Positions 53,723 through 63,651 of a DNA stretch of 64,000 nt are shown piece by piece. Each line of letters opens with the position of its first letter. Position 1 is the stretch's first letter. The translations under genes were made by a program, and so were the position numbers. The notes under the pieces are model-generated. The model was given only the letters and a program-made list of their open reading frames with translations, did no database searches and was not told the DNA's origin. This stretch comes from Natronomonas halophila (lineage in GTDB: Archaea; Halobacteriota; Halobacteria; Halobacteriales; Haloarculaceae): contig NZ_CP058334.1 of the NCBI RefSeq assembly GCF_013391085.1, positions 2,046,001 to 2,110,000 on the forward strand, in the 5' to 3' direction.

Positions 53723-54244
53723 ATGCAACGCAGAACTGTGATTGCCAGCATGGGAGCGATACTCGGAACCAGCGTCGGCGCAGCAGCCTACACCAACGCT
53801 AACGTGACTCGTGACGCGACCTTTACCGTCTCGACCGACGCGTCCTCGGCGCTCATCGGGCTCAACGCCGGCTCGACGACTGGTGTCACCGAGAGTGGCG
53901 ACGCGCTCTCGGTCTCGGTTCAGGACCTCAACACCAACGGCACGTTCACCTACGGCGACGGCACGAACATCGGTTCGTCCTACGCGTTCTCGATTACCAA
54001 CAACGACGGCGGCCAGCGCTCGTTCACACTGGGCTACGGCACCGCCGGCGTCACGTTCGAACTGTTCCAGCAGGGGACCGACTGGACGGACGCGACCTCC
54101 CTAGGCGTCGTCGACAGTGCGACGGACGTTACCTGGACCGCGGCCGCTGCCGAGGAGATTCGCGCGGTCATGACCGTCGACACCAGCGGCGTCGCCTCGG
54201 GTGCGACCGACCTGGACGGGACGCTGACCATCTCGGCGAACTAA
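53723..54244 (+). CDS. exported TasA/camelysin-like beta protein
   Basis: The 173-residue protein (ATG of MQRRTVIASMGAILG) has a signal peptide with RR and a short hydrophobic run ending in AAAYTNANVTRDATFTVSTD. The mature part is Ser/Thr-rich and beta-sheet rich, with LIGLNAGS, NNDGGQRSFTLGYGTAGVTFELFQQG and a final LTISAN. The length, signal and strand pattern resemble DUF1102 or TasA/camelysin-type fibre subunits. It is followed at 17 bases by a dedicated-looking signal peptidase, so it is a likely substrate of it. Confidence 0.72.
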   Translation: MQRRTVIASMGAILGTSVGAAAYTNANVTRDATFTVSTDASSALIGLNAGSTTGVTESGDALSVSVQDLNTNGTFTYGDGTNIGSSYAFSITNNDGGQRSFTLGYGTAGVTFELFQQGTDWTDATSLGVVDSATDVTWTAAAAEEIRAVMTVDTSGVASGATDLDGTLTISAN

Positions 54245-54260
54245 CCTCGCCGCTTCTTTC

Positions 54261-55241
54261 ATGATTCGACGAGCGCTGGCACTCGTAGCGGTTGGTGGCT
54301 TCCTGCTGTTGGTACTGCCAGGGACGCCGCTCCAGCTCTCGTACGTCTACAGCGACAGTATGGAACCCACCATCGGACAGGGTGACGGCTATATCGTCGG
54401 GCCGGCCGGTGACATAACGGCGGGCGACATCATCACGTTCGATTCGGAGTCCCGCGGCGAGTACGTCACACACCGCGTCGTCGCGGTTACTGACGACGGC
54501 TACATCACACAAGGTGACAACAACCCATCCACCGACCAGGCCGTCGGCCACCCCGTCGTGACTGACGAGAGCGTCGTCGGGACCGTTCTCGCCGTCCGCG
54601 GCCAACCCATCGTCATCCCGGGGCTTGCCGGCATCGCGTCCGCCCTTTCGACGTACTGGCCGCTCGGCGTGCTCGCCGTCCTGCTCGGCGGTGGCCTCAT
54701 CGAACGCAATCCCCGCGCTCGGGACCTCGTTCGCGTGAACGACCTGATGACGCCGCTCGTGTTCACCGCGGTCGTCGGGACCGCCCTCGCGCTGGCGTAC
54801 GCGGTGCCGACCTACACGATGGCCTTTACCGCCGTCGTCACCGACGACGGTGGCGGCCGCATCATCGCCGTCGGCGAGTCCGCGACCCGGTCGTTCGAGG
54901 TCGCTGCCGGCCCTCGATTTACCTACCAGTTCGTCGAGGGAAGCGGCGTCACGGTCCTCGACGTGGTCGCGAACGGCGACACCGCCGACGTCGAAATCGA
55001 GGTTCCCGCACAGTCGACCGGCGGGCTCTACGAGGCCACGGTGACGACCCATTATTACCCCGCGGTTCTCCCCTACCGTCTCGTCAGCGGCCTGCACGCG
55101 ATTCATCCCGTGGCGGCGTCGTTCGCCTCCATCGGCACCATCGTCGCGCCGCTGTATGCGGTTCACCGGCTCGTCGTCGACGGCCGGGCGCCAATCGTAA
55201 GCAAGTCGCGGTCACGCGGCGCGTGGTGGAAGCCCCGATGA
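54261..55241 (+). CDS. SipW-type signal peptidase I with C-terminal extension
   Basis: The 326-residue protein has an N-terminal helix and then the S26B catalytic motifs: S33 in YVYSDSMEPT, H71 in YVTHRVVAV and D86 in YITQGDNN. The catalytic base is His, as in archaeal/ER-type and Bacillus SipW enzymes, not Lys. After residue 120 come extra helices and an external beta-rich domain of about 100 residues that ordinary signal peptidases lack, then a last helix near 285-305. It should cleave exported proteins at the outer membrane face. Its end overlaps the next gene (ATGA). Confidence 0.88.
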   Translation: MIRRALALVAVGGFLLLVLPGTPLQLSYVYSDSMEPTIGQGDGYIVGPAGDITAGDIITFDSESRGEYVTHRVVAVTDDGYITQGDNNPSTDQAVGHPVVTDESVVGTVLAVRGQPIVIPGLAGIASALSTYWPLGVLAVLLGGGLIERNPRARDLVRVNDLMTPLVFTAVVGTALALAYAVPTYTMAFTAVVTDDGGGRIIAVGESATRSFEVAAGPRFTYQFVEGSGVTVLDVVANGDTADVEIEVPAQSTGGLYEATVTTHYYPAVLPYRLVSGLHAIHPVAASFASIGTIVAPLYAVHRLVVDGRAPIVSKSRSRGAWWKPR

Positions 55242-55735
55242 GTCGTGGCCGTTCCCGGGCGCGAACCGTCCGGATTCTTCCCCTCGCCGTCCTGCTGGTC
55301 GCCGTTTTGCTCGTCGGGGCGACGGTTCTGCCGGCGGCATCCTACTCGACCGGCGACGTCGGCCGCGGGGCTTCCCTCGGCGTGGCCGACGACCCACAGG
55401 CGATTCTCGGGCTCGATACCGCCTCGGGCGTCAGAATCGACCATACCGACCAACTCGTCGTCGTCACCAACAACCTCGACAGCGCCGCGACGGTGACGGT
55501 CACGCTGGACGGCGACTCGGCGACGAAAGCCGACCTCGTCGTCGACGGCGTCAACGTGGGCAACGAGTACACCACCGACCTGAACCGCTCCGAAAGCAGC
55601 ACAATCGACGTCTACGTGGGTAACGACACGTCCTACGTCGGTGAGAGCATCGTCTTCGACGCGTCCGCGGACGGCACCGATATCGACGCCGTCGCCACGA
55701 ACCGGAGCGCAGCCATCGAGGACAGTACCACATGA
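55238..55735 (+). CDS. second exported beta-rich protein of the signal-peptidase operon
   Basis: The 165-residue protein starts MSRGRSRARTVRILPLAVLLVAVLLVGATVLPAASY, a basic and hydrophobic signal. The mature part is beta-rich (LVVVTNNLDSAATVTVTLDGD and VYVGNDTSYVGESIVF) and has several N-x-S/T sequons (NRS, NDT, NRS). It is similar in size and style to the operon's first protein. Overlaps of ATGA with both neighbours mean tight translational coupling. Confidence 0.72.
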   Translation: MSRGRSRARTVRILPLAVLLVAVLLVGATVLPAASYSTGDVGRGASLGVADDPQAILGLDTASGVRIDHTDQLVVVTNNLDSAATVTVTLDGDSATKADLVVDGVNVGNEYTTDLNRSESSTIDVYVGNDTSYVGESIVFDASADGTDIDAVATNRSAAIEDSTT

Positions 55736-56826
55736 TGCCGACTGCCTCCGCGAAAATCCGGTATCTCGTCGCGACGAGCGGCCGAACGATTCGACAACTC
55801 GGCGCGCTCCTCCTCTTGGTTGGGGTCGTGGGCGTCGCGCTGACGATGCTGTTCCCGCCGACGATGGCCGTGGCGGAGGTCACCGACCGGTCGGTCGTCG
55901 AAACCGAGACGACCACCACGGCGACCGTCGAGGGCGACCACGCGATGTACACCGCCGGCGAGAACCTGACCGACGAACCGGTATACGTCCGGAGCGTCGC
56001 GCCGAACGTCACGGTGACCGCAACGACGCGCGCACCGCCGGACGGCGTCGCGGTCGACCAGCGGGTCTCCATCGTCTACGAAGCGTCCTCGAGGGAAGAC
56101 GGCGTCTTCCGCGAGCAGAAACAGGCCGTGACGGCAACGTCCGGTACCATCGAACGCGATGGCGAGACCGTCGAAAGCGTCGTGTCGCTTCGGGTCGCCG
56201 ATATCGCGGCGACGCTGGAGGCGATGCGCGAGGAAATCGGGGACGCCGGTCTCGTGAACGCGTACCTCAACATCGAAACGGTATACGCGAGCGACGGCTA
56301 CGAGGGTACCCTCGAAGACCAGACCCAACTCGCCGTGAGCGACGACTCCTACCGCATCCCGGCGCTCGAACTCCGAGAGGAACACCGAACGACGACGTCG
56401 AAGGTAGAACCGGTCGCGACCGAGGTGTTCCAGCCGACGGTTCCGACCCTCGGTCCCGTCGTCGTTCCGCATCTGACGCCGGTGTTCGGCTTCCTCGCGT
56501 TGTTCGGTGTCGTGCTTCTCGGCACGGTCCGGTACGGCCGCACCGAGTTCGATGCCGACCGCGAGCGCGTCACGCTTCACCGCCTCCGCTACGGCGAATG
56601 GATCTCGGGCGGTGAACTCCCCCCGGCGCTGGCCGACCACCCGCTTGTCGTGCCCGTGGAGTCGCTCGAAGCGCTCGTCGACGTCGCCATCGACTCGGAT
56701 ACGCGCGTGATTTACGACGCCGACCAGGAGTGTTACGCCGTCATGACGAGCGTGGCCGTCTTCGTCTTCTATCCCGACACCGTCGGTGGCTTCGTGTTCA
56801 ATAACGGCAACCGGCCGGAGTCGTAG
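55732..56826 (+). CDS. DUF5305-like membrane protein
   Basis: The 364-residue protein has an N-terminal helix (LGALLLLVGVVGVALTMLFPP), an extracellular beta-rich domain (about 40-220) that includes NLTDEPVYVRSVAPNVTVTATTRAPP, a second helix (VVVPHLTPVFGFLALFGVVLLGT) and a cytoplasmic domain ending FVFYPDTVGGFVFNNG. This two-helix layout and context match haloarchaeal DUF5305 proteins found beside SipW-type signal peptidases. It is the last gene of the four-gene operon. Confidence 0.75.
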   Translation: MMPTASAKIRYLVATSGRTIRQLGALLLLVGVVGVALTMLFPPTMAVAEVTDRSVVETETTTTATVEGDHAMYTAGENLTDEPVYVRSVAPNVTVTATTRAPPDGVAVDQRVSIVYEASSREDGVFREQKQAVTATSGTIERDGETVESVVSLRVADIAATLEAMREEIGDAGLVNAYLNIETVYASDGYEGTLEDQTQLAVSDDSYRIPALELREEHRTTTSKVEPVATEVFQPTVPTLGPVVVPHLTPVFGFLALFGVVLLGTVRYGRTEFDADRERVTLHRLRYGEWISGGELPPALADHPLVVPVESLEALVDVAIDSDTRVIYDADQECYAVMTSVAVFVFYPDTVGGFVFNNGNRPES

Positions 56827-57051
56827 CGATTCGGACTGTTATTTGATGCGGATAGATATCCGGCGCCATGCAGCGGGTATTTACCGCTCGAAGCACTAAC
56901 CATTAGCAACCGAAATACGCGCCGTCCCCCTGGGAGATGGTCGCTTTGGGTTCGCCGCTCACGATTCGTGCCGCGGCGACCCAACGTCCGCTGTTCTCTC
57001 CTGATTTCTCGGCTTTGTCGGGATTCGGGCTGCTATGATCGGATCCAAATA

Positions 57052-58392
57052 ATGGAAATTGAAATCGCAACTATCGGCGGCTACGAAGAGGTCGGCCGGC
57101 AGATGACTGCCGTCCGCGCGGGTGAGGACATCGTTATCTTCGACATGGGGCTGAACCTGTCGAAGGTGCTCATCCACGACAACGTTCGAACCGAAAGCAT
57201 GCACAGTCTCGACCTGATCGACATGGGCGCCATCCCCGACGACCGAGTGATGAGCGACCTCGACGGCGAGGTACAGGCTATCGTGCCCACGCACGGCCAC
57301 CTCGACCACATCGGCGCCATCTCGAAGCTCGCACACCGCTACGACGCCCCCGTCGTCGGGACGCCCTTTACCATCGAACTGGTCCGCGAGGAGATTCGCG
57401 ACGACGACAAGTACGATGGCCAAAACGACCTCGTGAAGATGGACCCCGGCGGCACGATGGACATCGGCGACGACTGCGAACTCGAGTTCGTCAACGTCAC
57501 CCACTCCATCATCGACGCCATCAACCCGGTCCTCCACACGCCCGAGGGCGCCGTCGTCTACGGCCTCGACAAGCGGATGGACCACACGCCGGTCATCGGC
57601 GACCCCATCGACATGGACCGGTTCCGCGAAATCGGACAGGAGGGCGTGCTCTGCTACATCGAGGACTGCACGAACGCGAACAAGAAGGGCCGAACGCCTT
57701 CCGAATCCGTCGCCCGCGAACAACTGAAAGACGTGATGCACTCGCTTGAGGACTACGACGGCGGTATCGTCGCCACCACGTTCGCCAGCCACATCGCCCG
57801 CGTGAGTTCGCTCATCGAGTTCGCCGAGGATATCGGCCGCCAGCCGATTCTGCTGGGCCGCTCGATGGAACAGTACAGCGGCACCGCCGAGCAACTGGGT
57901 ATCACCGACTACCCCGATGACCTCGAAATGTACGGTCGCCGCCGCGCTATCGACAACGCCTTCGAGCGCATCATGGAGGAGGGCAAGGAGAAGTACCTCC
58001 CCGTCGTCACCGGCCACCAGGGCGAGCCGCGGGCGATGCTCACCCGCATGGGTCGCGGCGAAACGTCGTACGAACTGGACAAGGGCGACAAGGTCATCTT
58101 CAGCGCCCGTGTCATCCCCGAACCGACCAACGTCGGCCAGCGCTACCAGGCCGAGAAACTCCTCGGCATGCAGGGCGCCCGCATCTACGACGACATCCAC
58201 GTCTCCGGCCACCTCCGTCAGGAAGGCCACTACGAGATGCTGGAGACCCTCCAGCCGGAGCATCTCATCCCAGCCCACCAGAACCTGAAGGGTCTCTCCG
58301 GCTACGTCGAGCTAGCGAGAGGCGAGGGCTACAAAATCGGTCAGGACCTCCACCCGACGGGCAACGGCAACACGATTCAGCTCGTCGAGTAA
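57052..58392 (+). CDS. rnj: ribonuclease J
   Basis: The 446-residue metallo-beta-lactamase/beta-CASP nuclease starts [21 protein letters not shown], a typical RNase J opening. The zinc motif is [12 protein letters not shown] (HxHxDH), then [18 protein letters not shown], the beta-[21 protein letters not shown], and HVSGHL and IPAHQN at the C-terminus. It degrades RNA 5'-3' exonucleolytically in the cytoplasm. An AT-rich stretch precedes the ATG. Confidence 0.95.
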   Translation: MEIEIATIGGYEEVGRQMTAVRAGEDIVIFDMGLNLSKVLIHDNVRTESMHSLDLIDMGAIPDDRVMSDLDGEVQAIVPTHGHLDHIGAISKLAHRYDAPVVGTPFTIELVREEIRDDDKYDGQNDLVKMDPGGTMDIGDDCELEFVNVTHSIIDAINPVLHTPEGAVVYGLDKRMDHTPVIGDPIDMDRFREIGQEGVLCYIEDCTNANKKGRTPSESVAREQLKDVMHSLEDYDGGIVATTFASHIARVSSLIEFAEDIGRQPILLGRSMEQYSGTAEQLGITDYPDDLEMYGRRRAIDNAFERIMEEGKEKYLPVVTGHQGEPRAMLTRMGRGETSYELDKGDKVIFSARVIPEPTNVGQRYQAEKLLGMQGARIYDDIHVSGHLRQEGHYEMLETLQPEHLIPAHQNLKGLSGYVELARGEGYKIGQDLHPTGNGNTIQLVE

Positions 58393-58484
58393 GTCCTACT
58401 CTCGGTTCGCGGGCTCGGCCGGCCGATTCAGGTCTTCTGAACGAAACCACGTATAAAAAGCGACACCGCCCGCGGTCCCGAACG

Positions 58485-60032
58485 CTACTCCAGCAACAGC
58501 AGTTCGGGGTTCTCCAGATACTCCTTGACGGTGTTGACGAACCGAGCGGCGTCGGCGCCGTCGATGACGCGGTGGTCAATGGACAGCGATAGCGTCATGA
58601 CCTTCCGCGGGACGACCTCACCATCCACGACACGCGGTTTGTCCTTGATGGCACCCAACCCGAGAATCGCGGATTCGGGGTAGTTGATGATGGGGGTGGC
58701 GTACTCGCCGCCGATGGCGCCGAAGTTGGTGATGGTGAAGGTGCCGTCCTGCATCTCCTCGCGAGAGATATCGCGGTTCCGGGCCTTCTCGATGAGGTCG
58801 CGCATCTCGTCGGCGATATCGAGCATGCCCTTCCGGTCGGCGCCCTTGACGACGGGGACCATCAGGCCGGCGTCGGTCGCCGTCGCGACGCCGATGTTGT
58901 AATCGCCCCTGACCACGATTTCCTCGTTTTCCTCGTCGAGTTGGGCGTTGAGGATGGGGTGTTCCTTCAGCGCCGCGACGATGGCCTTCACGACGAAGGG
59001 CATGTAGGTGAGTTTCGTATCGCGGGCCTCGGCCTTCTCCTTGAGGCGCCCGCGGGTCTCCACGAGTCGCGTCACGTCCACGTCGTCGTGGTGGGTGACG
59101 TGTGGCGCGGTGAATTTCGATTTCTCCATCTGCTTGCCGATGGTGCGCCGGACGCCACGGTAGGGGATGCGCTCGTCTTCGCCGGTTGCTTCGATTTCGG
59201 GGCCAGCGCCGCCCTCCGCGCCCGAAACGGCTTCGGCGTCGGCCGCCTGCGCCTGCTGTTGGGCCTCGGCGTACTCGCGGACCTGCTCGTCGGTGACGAA
59301 GGGTTCGCCGTCCTTCGTCCGCTCGGTGGGGACGGCATCGAGGTCGACACCCTTCTCTTCGGCGAGTTTGCGGGTCGACGGCGCCGCAAGCGTCCGCTCG
59401 CGGTCGGCGCTTTCGACGGATGCCGCACCGCTACCGCCGCTCGTGGCGGCTTCCGTGCCGTCGGTGTCCGTCGACAGTTCAGCCTCGCCCTCGTCGGCGG
59501 TAATCTTCCGCGTCGCGGATTTGACCTCGGATTCGGCTTCGCTGGCCGCCTCCTCGGTGGCTTCCTCGCCGGCGGAGGCTTCGGCGGCCTCGCGGACGTC
59601 CGCTTCAGTCACACGGCCGCCGGGACCGGAGCCCTCGACGGCCCCGATGCTAACACCCAGTTCGCGGGCCAGCCGTCGGGCCGAGGGCGCGGCGAAGACG
59701 CGGCCGCTGGTCTCCTCGATTTCGGCCTCCGGTTCGCCGGGTTCGCTGGCGGGCGCTTCTTCGGGTTCGGTCGGTTCCGGCTCCGGTTCCTCGCCTTCCA
59801 CGTCGAAGGTGATGATGACGGTGCCGACGGGCACCATCTCGCCTTCCTCGGCGAGAATCTCGCGAACGGTGCCGTTGACGGGCGCGGGCACTTCGACGAC
59901 CGCCTTGTCCGTCTCGACTTCGGCGACCGGTTGGTCCTCCGTGACCGTGTCGCCGGGTTCGACGAGCCAGTTGACGATTTCCGCCTCGGTGAGTCCTTCG
60001 CCGACGTCGGGGAGTTTGAATTCGCGTACCAT
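58485..60032 (-). CDS. pdhC: 2-oxoacid dehydrogenase E2, dihydrolipoamide acyltransferase
   Basis: The 515-residue protein has one lipoyl domain (lipoyl lysine K43 in VETDKAVVEVP). Two peripheral subunit-binding domains follow (about 111-150, VFAAPSARRLARELGV; about 213-255, TLAAPSTRKLAEEKGV), joined by acidic Ala/Glu linkers, then the acyltransferase core ending SLSIDHRVIDGADAARF, the active-site HRxxDG. It transfers acyl groups to CoA in a pyruvate or branched-chain complex. It ends the E1alpha-E1beta-E2 operon, and no E3 gene follows: the next gene is convergent rnj. Confidence 0.94.
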   Translation of the reverse strand: MVREFKLPDVGEGLTEAEIVNWLVEPGDTVTEDQPVAEVETDKAVVEVPAPVNGTVREILAEEGEMVPVGTVIITFDVEGEEPEPEPTEPEEAPASEPGEPEAEIEETSGRVFAAPSARRLARELGVSIGAVEGSGPGGRVTEADVREAAEASAGEEATEEAASEAESEVKSATRKITADEGEAELSTDTDGTEAATSGGSGAASVESADRERTLAAPSTRKLAEEKGVDLDAVPTERTKDGEPFVTDEQVREYAEAQQQAQAADAEAVSGAEGGAGPEIEATGEDERIPYRGVRRTIGKQMEKSKFTAPHVTHHDDVDVTRLVETRGRLKEKAEARDTKLTYMPFVVKAIVAALKEHPILNAQLDEENEEIVVRGDYNIGVATATDAGLMVPVVKGADRKGMLDIADEMRDLIEKARNRDISREEMQDGTFTITNFGAIGGEYATPIINYPESAILGLGAIKDKPRVVDGEVVPRKVMTLSLSIDHRVIDGADAARFVNTVKEYLENPELLLLE

Positions 60033-60033
60033 G

Positions 60034-61017
60034 TTAGGCGTCGTAGGTGTCTCGAATCGCGTCTTCGATGCGCGTCTCCTCCGGCATGTAGTAGTCCTCC
60101 AGCGCGTACAGCGGGTAAGGCACGTCGAAGCCCGTCACGCGCTGTATCGGTGCTTCCTGGTAGTAGAGGGCGTCCTCCTGAATCGTCGCGGTGAGTTCGC
60201 CCGCGAGGCCGCCCGTCTTGGGCGCCTCGTGGACGACGACTGCACGCCCCGTCTTCTTGAAGGATTCGAGGACCGTCTCCTCGTCGAGCGGCGAGAGGGT
60301 CCGGAGGTCGACCACCTCGACGTCGATGCCGTCCTCCGCAACCGATTCGGCGGCCGCGATGGACGGTCGGGTCATCGCACCCCACGTAAACAGCGAGACA
60401 TCCGAGCCTTCGCGACGCACTGCGGCCTCGCCCAACTCGACCGTGTAGGGGTCGTCGGGCACCTCCTCGCGGAAGGCCCGGTAGATGAGTTTGGGCTCGA
60501 GGAAGACCACGGGGTCCGGCGACCGAATCGCCGCCGCGAGCATCCCTTTCGCGTCGTAGGGCGTCGAGGGGATGGCGACTTTCAGGCCGGCCTCGTGGGC
60601 GTAGAAGGCCTCCTTGGATTCGGAGTGGTGTTCCGGCGCACGGATGCCGCCGCCGTAGGGCGCGCGGATGACCATCGGCAGCGAGAAGCGCCCCCGCGAG
60701 CGGTTCCGGAAGCGGGCGGCGTGGCTGACGATCTGGTCGAAGCCGGGGTACATGAATCCGGAGAACTGGATTTCGGGGACCGGCTTCATGCCGTAGGCGG
60801 CCATGCCGACGGCGGTGCCGATGATGCCTGATTCCGCAAGCGGCGTGTCGATGACGCGCTGCTCGCCGAACTCGTCGTAGAGGCCTTCGGTCGCGCGGAA
60901 GACGCCGCCGTTCTTGCCGACGTCCTCGCCCATCACGACGACGTCGTCGTCCCGTTGCATCTCGCCTTTCATGCCGTCCCGTACCGCCTGGACGAGCGTG
61001 AGGTTCTGCGAACTCAT
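60034..61017 (-). CDS. pdhB: 2-oxoacid dehydrogenase E1 beta subunit
   Basis: The 327-residue thiamine-diphosphate enzyme subunit has [35 protein letters not shown], then [44 protein letters not shown] and the C-terminal transketolase-like [16 protein letters not shown]. It pairs with E1 alpha to decarboxylate 2-oxoacids. Its start overlaps the E1 alpha stop (ATGA), and one base separates it from E2. Confidence 0.95.
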   Translation of the reverse strand: MSSQNLTLVQAVRDGMKGEMQRDDDVVVMGEDVGKNGGVFRATEGLYDEFGEQRVIDTPLAESGIIGTAVGMAAYGMKPVPEIQFSGFMYPGFDQIVSHAARFRNRSRGRFSLPMVIRAPYGGGIRAPEHHSESKEAFYAHEAGLKVAIPSTPYDAKGMLAAAIRSPDPVVFLEPKLIYRAFREEVPDDPYTVELGEAAVRREGSDVSLFTWGAMTRPSIAAAESVAEDGIDVEVVDLRTLSPLDEETVLESFKKTGRAVVVHEAPKTGGLAGELTATIQEDALYYQEAPIQRVTGFDVPYPLYALEDYYMPEETRIEDAIRDTYDA

Positions 61018-62141
61018 TCTAACAGCTCCTCGTCGCCGTGTCGTTCACGCAGTTGTTCGAGATACTCGAGCTGTTCTTCGAGCCGTTCGGGCATCTCCTC
61101 GTAGACGTGTTCGAACATCTCCGAGGGCTCGGGCCGCTCGGTGCTTTCGGCCTCGTCGATGGCCTCGGCCACCTCGTCTTCGACCTGCTGGCCGATGGTC
61201 TCGACGCGCTCGTCGTCGAGGATGCCCTCGTTCCGGAGGTAGGCTTCCAGCCGCGGAATCGGGTCCTTGGCCTTCCAGCGTTCGACCTCCTCGTCGTCCC
61301 GGTAGACCGAGGGGTCGTCGGCAGTGGTGTGGGCGCCGAAACGGTACTGGACTGCTTCGATCATCGTCGGCCGCGTCGCGTGGCCGGGGGCGTCGTCGCC
61401 CGCTTCCTCGGGGTTTTTGGCCTTCTCGAGGGCCTCCTTCGTCACCTTATAAACGGCGAGGGGGTCCATCCCGTCGACCTGCACGCCCTCGAAACCGTAG
61501 GCGTGGGCCTTCTGGGCCAGCGTCGCCGAGGCGGACTGCCGTTCGCGGGGTACCGAAATCGCCCACTGGTTGTTGTTACAGAAGAAGACCGTCGGCGTAT
61601 CGAAGACGCCCGCGAAGTTGAGTCCCTCGTGGAAATCGCCCTCGCTGGTGGCGCCGTCGCCGAAATAACAGAGAAAGGCCTCGTCGCCGTCGCCCTTCAT
61701 CTTCGAGGCCCACGCCGCGCCGGTGGCGTGGGGAATCTGTGAGGCGATCGGGACGGCGACGGGGAAGATGTTGAGGTCCGCCAGTTTGTTGCCGCGCTCG
61801 TCGCCCATCCAGTAGCGGAGCGTCTCGTGGAGTTCCAACCCGCGCACGTAGGCGGCGCCGTGTTCGCGGTAACTCGGTACTATCCAGTCCTGTGGGTCCA
61901 GTGCGGCCGCACTGCCGACCTGCGCGCCCTCCTGCCCGGACAGCGGCGGATACGTTCCCATCCGCCCCTGTCGTTGCAGGCTGACCGCCCGCTGGTCGAA
62001 GTGACGCGCCAGCCGCATCTGCCGATACATCTCGATGAGGCTGTCGTCATCGAGGTCCGGTACCTCGGCGCCGTCGACGACACGACCGTCCTCGTCGAGT
62101 ATCTGCACGCGGTCCCGCGGGTCTCGCTGCAGTATACTCAT
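61014..62141 (-). CDS. pdhA: 2-oxoacid dehydrogenase E1 alpha subunit
   Basis: I use the ATG of [13 protein letters not shown] (375 residues); the longer frame to 62723 would read through upstream intergenic DNA. The thiamine diphosphate motif [19 protein letters not shown] ends in NNNQWAIS, and [15 protein letters not shown] is the phosphorylation-loop region of the family. It binds thiamine diphosphate and decarboxylates the 2-oxoacid. It is first in the operon. The preferred substrate (pyruvate or branched-chain) is not certain. Confidence 0.94.
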   Translation of the reverse strand: MSILQRDPRDRVQILDEDGRVVDGAEVPDLDDDSLIEMYRQMRLARHFDQRAVSLQRQGRMGTYPPLSGQEGAQVGSAAALDPQDWIVPSYREHGAAYVRGLELHETLRYWMGDERGNKLADLNIFPVAVPIASQIPHATGAAWASKMKGDGDEAFLCYFGDGATSEGDFHEGLNFAGVFDTPTVFFCNNNQWAISVPRERQSASATLAQKAHAYGFEGVQVDGMDPLAVYKVTKEALEKAKNPEEAGDDAPGHATRPTMIEAVQYRFGAHTTADDPSVYRDDEEVERWKAKDPIPRLEAYLRNEGILDDERVETIGQQVEDEVAEAIDEAESTERPEPSEMFEHVYEEMPERLEEQLEYLEQLRERHGDEELLE

Positions 62142-62342
62142 AGGTCCCTCCGTCGCATAGGGTGATTGTCCAAGGCCGACGGCATAGTGTTTACGTAAAT
62201 TTTGCCACGTTTGAAAGGACACGCGAATAGTGGATGGATGGCCGATAACGACGGCAGTTATAGTCAAAACGTTATAATACAGTGGTTTAAAAATGTCCAA
62301 ACCGAACAGGTGGGTATTCGCCCCGTTTCGTAACGGTTCGAT

Positions 62343-62537
62343 ATGACGGTGATTCCGAAAACGATGGGACGATACTGTGACGCCTGTGGGACGCGAATCC
62401 ACAGCCCGGAGAGTCAGAAGGTCTGCATGGAACCCCACGACCGAACCGAGACCTACGAATCCGTGGTGGTCCACATCGCCTGTCCCTGCCCAGACCACGG
62501 CTGGGATGGTGACTTCGCGTATCCGGGCCAGGAGTGA
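62343..62537 (+). CDS. small zinc-finger-like protein
   Basis: The 64-residue protein has [17 protein letters not shown] and a later [11 protein letters not shown], giving several Cys/His that could bind zinc. It is transcribed on the plus strand between E1 alpha and lipA, which are both on minus. A TTTAAAAATG element at 62286-62295 is too far upstream to be certain. The function is unknown. Confidence 0.6.
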   Translation: MTVIPKTMGRYCDACGTRIHSPESQKVCMEPHDRTETYESVVVHIACPCPDHGWDGDFAYPGQE

Positions 62538-62595
62538 GCGACTCCGTATACCGGCCGAAGCGGTCGGGGTCGTGTAGTCCGATGCCTCCGTGACC

Positions 62596-63537
62596 TCAAT
62601 CAGCGGCTTCGCGTTGCTCGGCCATGCTACGTGCCTCTTCGACGCTTTTCCCATCCCGAAGCAGCGCCTCCACGAAGAACTCGCCGGCCTTGAACGACGA
62701 CCGGACCATCGGCCCGGAGGCACAGTAGAGGAAGCCGAACTCCTCTTCGGCGACCCGCTTCCAGACGTCGAAGGCGTCAGGATGGACGTACTCGAAGACC
62801 TCCAGATGCGACCGCGAGGGCTGGAGGTACTGGCCGAAGGTGACGATGTCGACGTCGTTTTCCCGCAAATCCGACAGCGTCTGATAGATTTCGTGGTCGT
62901 ACTCGCCGACGCCGAGCATGAGGCTCGTCTTGGTGTAGATGTCCGACTCCTCGCTGACCTGCTTCAGCACCGACAGCGACTGCTCGTAGTCGGCCCGGCG
63001 GTCCCGGATCGGCCACTGGAGGCGCTCGACGGTCTCGACGTTGTGGGCGATGACGTCCGGCCCGGCGTCGATAATCTTCCGGACGTCCTCGGGGTCGCCC
63101 TGGAAGTCCGGAATCAGCGTCTCGACGAGAATCGAGGAATCGAGCCGTTTGATTTCCCGGATGGTTTCGGCGAAGTGGGCCGCGCCGCCGTCCTCGAGGT
63201 CGTCGCGGTCGACCGACGTGAGGACGACGTAATCGAGGCCGATTTCGGCGACGGCCTCGGCGACGTTCCGGGGTTCGTCGGGGTCCAGCGGCTCCATCCC
63301 GCCGGTTTCGACGTCACAGAAGTTACAGCCACGGGAACAGCGGTCGCCCATCAGCATGAACGTCGCCGTCCCGGGGCCGTTACGGCCGCTCCAACAGTCC
63401 CCGAGGTTCGGACAGTTGGCCTCCTCACAGACCGTATGGAGGTTCCGGTCCCGGAGCGTCTCCTTGATTTCGGCGAACCGCTCGCCGCTCGGGGGCCGGG
63501 TCTTGAGCCACTCTGGCTTGCGGCGCCGACTGCTCAT
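62596..63537 (-). CDS. lipA: lipoyl synthase
   Basis: The 313-residue radical SAM enzyme has the auxiliary cluster cysteines in [17 protein letters not shown], the radical SAM motif [14 protein letters not shown] (CxxxCxxC), and [15 protein letters not shown] further on. It inserts two sulfurs into octanoyl groups on lipoyl domains, such as that of the E2 encoded at 58485-60032, which fits its position next to the dehydrogenase operon. It has its own start and is separated by a small plus-strand gene. Confidence 0.95.
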   Translation of the reverse strand: MSSRRRKPEWLKTRPPSGERFAEIKETLRDRNLHTVCEEANCPNLGDCWSGRNGPGTATFMLMGDRCSRGCNFCDVETGGMEPLDPDEPRNVAEAVAEIGLDYVVLTSVDRDDLEDGGAAHFAETIREIKRLDSSILVETLIPDFQGDPEDVRKIIDAGPDVIAHNVETVERLQWPIRDRRADYEQSLSVLKQVSEESDIYTKTSLMLGVGEYDHEIYQTLSDLRENDVDIVTFGQYLQPSRSHLEVFEYVHPDAFDVWKRVAEEEFGFLYCASGPMVRSSFKAGEFFVEALLRDGKSVEEARSMAEQREAAD

Positions 63538-63621
63538 ACCCTACCGTTCGACTCCGCCGCCAAAAGCATACGGTGTCTCCCGGACCCACGCGCCGCCCCG
63601 CCGAGTGCTGTCACCACCACC

Positions 63622-63631
63622 GATTTATATT
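63622..63631 (+). promoter_or_regulatory. TATA element of thiD
   Basis: GATTTATATTC lies about 21-30 bases before the ATG at 63652, a good leaderless promoter spacing. Confidence 0.6.
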
Positions 63632-63651
63632 CAACTGTTATAGGTCCCCGT

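Noticed and set aside
62142-62723. N-terminal extension of E1 alpha to 62723
   Set aside because: It would cross an AT-rich promoter region and the zinc-finger gene; E1 alpha homology begins after the ATG at 62141.
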